From Dactylellina haptotyla (Eukaryota > Ascomycota > Orbiliomycetes > Orbiliales > Orbiliaceae), in assembly GCA_031310005.1 (NCBI GenBank), contig CM062379.1:6882001-6946000 (forward strand): DNA of 64,000 nt, read 5' to 3'. Below the pieces are notes generated by a model. It saw nothing but the letters and a program-made list of their open reading frames with translations, did no database searches and was not told where the DNA came from. Each line of letters opens with the position of its first letter. The stretch's first letter is position 1. Below, one piece after another: positions 60,520-64,000 of this stretch. A program made the translations under genes and the position numbers.

Positions 60520-61760
60520 ATGAGGGAAGATCTTATTCAGGGCGCTGTAAGTCGCATCACTACCCTTCCCATATAGTAACGCATATTCTAACGAGCTATA
60601 TCCCGCGGCAATAGGTTGGCTGTACGTTTCTCGACGCTCTCGCTTTATCATCGCTATAGTTCTGCTTTCTAACATGTTTATATTATAGTCCTTCAGGACC
60701 CTTCGGTCGCCACTGCCCCTCTCGACAAACGTATCGCTTTCTTACAGTCGAAGAACCTGACACCGGACGAGATTGCTTCTGCTCTGCAGAGAACAGGTGT
60801 CGACCCGTCGTTAATACCAAACCTTGGTGCCCCTGCTGCATATAGTGCGCCGCCGCGGCCCGCCGGGTTCGGCCAGGGCTACGGTGGCGGCGGCGGCGGC
60901 TACTTTACCCAGGTCCAAAGACAAGAGTATGTTGGCATTCCGTCGATTGGTTTATTTCGAGGGGGTTAAGTGTTTGTTTATGCTAACCTGAATTCAGGCC
61001 CCCCGGACGGGATTGGAGGGACTGGTTTGTCATGGCTACGGTATCAGGAGGAATGGGATATGGTCTTTATCAGCTCGCCAAACGATATGTGGTTCCTGTG
61101 ATCGCACCGCCAACCCCAGAGGCTCTTGCTGCGGACAAAGCTGCCATCGACACTGCATTCTCCGACGCATTCGCTTTACTCGAATCATTGAAGACCGACA
61201 CAGAAGCCCTCAAGGAAGCCGAAGAAAAGAGAAACACAAAGGTCGATCAGGCTCTCGATGAAGTCGAAAGAGTGGTTGAGACTCTGAGAGAATCGAGCAA
61301 GAGAAGGGAGGATGAAACCAAACGGCTAAACGACGAAGTTCGCAACCTGAAGGACTTGATACCAAAGGCGCTCGAGGGACAGAAGGAGAGCCAGGCCGCC
61401 AGTCTAAAGGACCTCCAGGCCGAATTGAAGTCTTTGAAGGCTCTCCTTGTCAACAGGGCGAGCGCAGCCACAAGATTCACCCCTCCACCTGCCCAGCCGG
61501 CACACTTTGTAGCACCATCTGCTGCTTCCGTCTCCGTGCCTGCGCCATCGCCTGCCCCTGTATCCACACCCACCCCTCCTGCCGAGGCAACTACGAATGG
61601 AGGCGGCCAAACCTTGGGAGGAAAGCCTCTCGGAGCGCTCACCGGAGGAAGGAGCGCCATCCCAGCATGGCAATTGGCTGCTCAGCAAAAGGCGGCGGCG
61701 GCGGCGGCTGCTGCCGCTCCAACGAACGGCGAGGCCTCCGGCTCTGGCGATGCCAAGTAG
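60520..61760 (+). CDS. PEX14: Peroxin-14 (peroxisomal docking protein)
   Basis: Four exons: 60520-60546, 60615-60621 (7 nt), 60689-60926 and 60998-61760, giving 344 residues. The 7-nt microexon (GTTGGCT) is needed to restore the conserved N-terminus: MREDLIQGA|VG|FLQDPSVATAPLDKRIAFL. Both flanking introns (68 and 67 bp) have CTAAC branch sites, and the microexon is bordered by TAG and GTACGT. After the N-terminal Pex5-binding helix bundle come a Gly/Pro spacer, a conserved WRDWF segment with a hydrophobic helix (MATVSGGMGYGLYQLAKRYV), a coiled coil (about residues 140-220), and a Pro/Ala-rich tail with poly-Ala. Pex14 with Pex13 docks cargo-loaded Pex5/Pex7 at the peroxisome membrane. Family is secure. 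Confidence 0.95.
60615..60621 (+). other. PEX14: Seven-nucleotide microexon of PEX14
   Basis: GTTGGCT lies between acceptor GCAATAG and donor GTACGT. Without it exon 1 cannot join 60689 in the FLQDPSV frame; with it the protein reads GAVGFLQDPSV, matching the conserved Pex14 start. Upstream and downstream introns both contain TTCTAAC-type branch sites. Confidence 0.85.
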
Positions 61761-62329
61761 ATGCTGCCCTTTTGATATTGTTTGGGTTGAGATGTTAAAG
61801 ATTGTTTTAATATAATGGGTATTCCTTTGGCTGCTTGCGAGCGTTTATGGTGTACTTTATGTTTTATGTGGACCCCCGTTCCCTCTTTTCCTTCATGTTG
61901 ACATGCATTAGTCGAGATACATACATTTATATAACAACCTTGTCGGCGCTCGCCGGCTAGCCGCCCCTGCTCGTGAATCTTTTCTGTCGAACGATGTATA
62001 TAATAGTACTTTCTGGCCACCTATCATTTTTATCTATATATATTCTACGACATCTCACCGCCTGCTGCCACAAATATAGTGCCGTGCCGTATAAACAATC
62101 GAGCGTAGCGATGGGATGCCAGCCGCGGCTCCCACCGAAAATGACGTTTGTTGTGTTGTGGGACGCCATCGCCGGTTTTTAAGCTGTCTTAAACGCGACG
62201 TCCCTTTCTGCCCGGCTGTCCCAAAGCACAATCAATCCCTCGCCATCTCGTCCAGCAGAGGCGCCACCGCTGCCACCGACTCCCCGAACGATATGATCTG
62301 ACGATATCCACGATACTTCACTCCAGGAG
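61761..62329. other. Intergenic region between PEX14 and the cyclin gene
   Basis: About 570 bp: T-rich PEX14 3' UTR-like DNA, an AT-rich stretch near 62,020-62,045, then C-rich leader DNA before the cyclin start. No gene. Confidence 0.5.
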
Positions 62330-63594
62330 ATGCCATCAAGCTCTGCTATGCGAACCACTCTGGCACCCCCTTCTCATGCCGACACGGACGACAACGTGAT
62401 GGACGACCCTGATTTGTACGACCAGTGGCTCTTCACGGACGACGAGCTGATGCGAACGCCATCTATTACGAAAGGCAATATCACGGTCCAGCAGGAGCGC
62501 GAGGGCCGGAGCAAGGGATGCAACTTTATCCTTCAAGTCGGTATTAAGCTCAAGCTGCCACAGTTGACGTTGGCAACAGCATCGGTCTTCCTCCACCGTT
62601 TCTTCATGCGCGAGTCATTGCGAGACTTTCACTACTATGTGAGGATCCACACATCCGTGCCCCGGTTTCATATTGACGGCTTTTGCTTCATCACGATCGG
62701 GCGATTAACATTGTTCTTCCCCTCTTCTAGAACGTAGCTGCGACAGCTCTGTACCTTGCGACCAAGGTCGAGGAGAACTGTAGGAAGTTGTCCGACCTGA
62801 TCCAAGCCGTAGCGAGAACTGCGCAGAAGAACGACCAGATCATTATCGACGAACAATGCAAGGAATACTGGAAATGGCACGATACAATCATGTTCACAGA
62901 AGAGCACATGCTCGCCGCGCTCTGCTACGACTTCAATATCGAAAAACCTTACAAGCTGCTCCAGGATTATCTGCAGCTGATTGCAGTCGAAGACGGAGGC
63001 AGGAAGGAAAAGGACATCATGAAGGCCGCTTGGGCGTTTATTAATGATTCGCACCTCACGGTCTTGTGTCTCATGTTTCCCGCTTCGACCATCGCAGGCG
63101 CAGCACTCTACATGAGTGCCAAGTTCAACGACACCGTATTCAAAGACAGCAAAGACGGCAGACCCTGGTGGAAAGTTATAGGAGTGGATCTGCTTGATAT
63201 TAAGAAAGCCTGCAACCAGATGGCCGACCTCTACGAGTGCGTCCGATCCCTCTCCACACTTCGGCATAAAATCGCACATCAGCCGGTGTTTGAGAAGCAA
63301 GTTTATCTAACATTTTATAATAGGACGAATCCTCTGAAGAATGCGGACGGGAAATACCCCACCACGCCCGAAACTGAAGACACCAACAGTAATAGAACCC
63401 GCCAGTCTTTACCCGCGGCAAAACTCACCTATGAAGATCACGACAGCGGTATGGCAAGCAATGGCACTAGCACGCAAGATGTCCCCAGTTCAAACTCCAA
63501 ACTACCGGACACCTCGCAAAGCGCCGCCACTATGGACGACCGAGAGGAAGGGGAATTCGAAGACGACGATGATAGGGAAGAGGGGGAATTGTGA
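62330..63594 (+). CDS. Transcriptional cyclin (Pch1/Ctk2, cyclin K/T type)
   Basis: Exons 62330-62638 and 62731-63594 (92-bp intron, donor GTGAGG, acceptor TCTAG) give 390 residues; the join FHYY|NVAATALYL lies inside the first cyclin fold. Hallmarks of transcription-elongation cyclins are present: QWLFTDDELMRTPSI near residues 32-46, GCNFILQVGIKLKLPQLTLATAS and LATKVEENCRKLSDLIQ (given as parts of the cyclin box), then a second cyclin fold to about residue 300. The last 90 residues are acidic and end in EEGEL. Such cyclins pair with Cdk9 or Ctk1-type kinases that phosphorylate the RNA polymerase II C-terminal domain. Whether this one is the Pch1 (P-TEFb) or Ctk2 partner cannot be decided here. 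Start ATG 62330 chosen as the first in frame; Met7 is an alternative. Confidence 0.87.
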
Positions 63595-64000
63595 AGATAT
63601 TGGAGCGGGTCAACACATCCTTTTCGCTGCCTTTTTGCTATAATATTTTTTTTGTGCGTTTTTAGGTACAGTTCTCGTATCAGGTTCGCCATTCCTGCAT
63701 ATTCTTGGTCCTGGAGTTAGGGTGGTGGCTAGGTTAATTTTCGATAGCAAGGTGTACTATAGAATCATAGCGCTTATAACGTAATCAATAATCTGGGTGT
63801 TCCTTCATGGCGGGATTCTAACGGTGACAGCATGCACGACATTTGGTGATTTCTCAGCTAGCTGGTATGCCAAATTCTTCCTGTACCAGTACGGGAAATA
63901 GAAATGAACTTGCTTTTCCAGATTTTTTTAAAAAAATCTTAAACAAAAAAAAAAGTTTTAATCTGGAGGGAGACCTTTCTACGGATAGGACTACCGAAAA
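63595..64000. other. 3' flank of the cyclin gene
   Basis: About 400 bp of T-rich DNA with A-runs near 63,930-63,955, consistent with a 3' UTR and downstream spacer. No gene seen before the window ends. Confidence 0.5.

Overview
The window is nuclear DNA of a filamentous ascomycete (Pezizomycotina). The evidence is many short introns (about 65-130 bp, GT-AG, often with a CTAAC branch site), Zn2Cys6 proteins, a Pth11-type membrane receptor, and housekeeping genes whose closest recognisable families are fungal (Kes1, Ubp1, Atg11, DUF1765, Pch1/Ctk2-type cyclin). I cannot fix the class; an early-diverging group such as Orbiliomycetes or Pezizomycetes is only a guess.

Layout. 0-18 kb is mostly conserved and reads rightward: a Zn2Cys6 regulator, a membrane-anchored ubiquitin protease (Ubp1/USP30 type), an oxysterol-binding protein (Kes1), phosphoglucomutase and the autophagy scaffold Atg11. 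18.5-22 kb holds two leftward genes, a class I methyltransferase and a seven-helix Pth11/rhodopsin-like protein. 22-35 kb is gene-poor and accessory in character: two leftward hypothetical proteins and two look-alike low-complexity Gly/His-rich proteins. 35-40 kb holds a DUF1765 protein, a DAP1/PGRMC haem protein and a small hypothetical membrane protein. 41.9-48.3 kb holds two tandem paralogues with an unusual Zn2Cys6 finger, a large ankyrin-like body and a C-terminal CxCxxC motif. 48.7-50.1 kb is a disordered/coiled-coil protein. 50.1-55.9 kb is a gene desert. 56-63.6 kb holds a divergent secreted subtilisin, seipin, Pex14 and a transcriptional cyclin.

Functional themes. Several genes deal with organelle membranes and lipids: Kes1 (sterol/PI4P exchange), DAP1 (haem protein supporting sterol P450s), seipin (lipid droplets), Pex14 (peroxisome import), Atg11 (selective autophagy, including pexophagy) and Ubp1/USP30 (organelle-anchored deubiquitinase). 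They are not an operon; the grouping is probably ordinary synteny. Seipin and PEX14 do share one divergent intergenic region.

Best leads: (1) the tandem Zn2Cys6/ankyrin-like/CxCxxC pair with identical first and second exon lengths; (2) microexons in PEX14 (7 nt) and the Kes1 gene (11 nt), both deduced from conserved protein sequence; (3) an unresolved reading-frame change near the start of ATG11 that only a 43-bp intron or an indel can explain; (4) a subtilisin with all catalytic residues but altered signature boxes and no I9-type pro-domain; (5) the twin low-complexity genes. Splice models are my own reading of the sequence and no transcripts were available. I saw no tRNA, rRNA, CRISPR, intact transposon or viral element.
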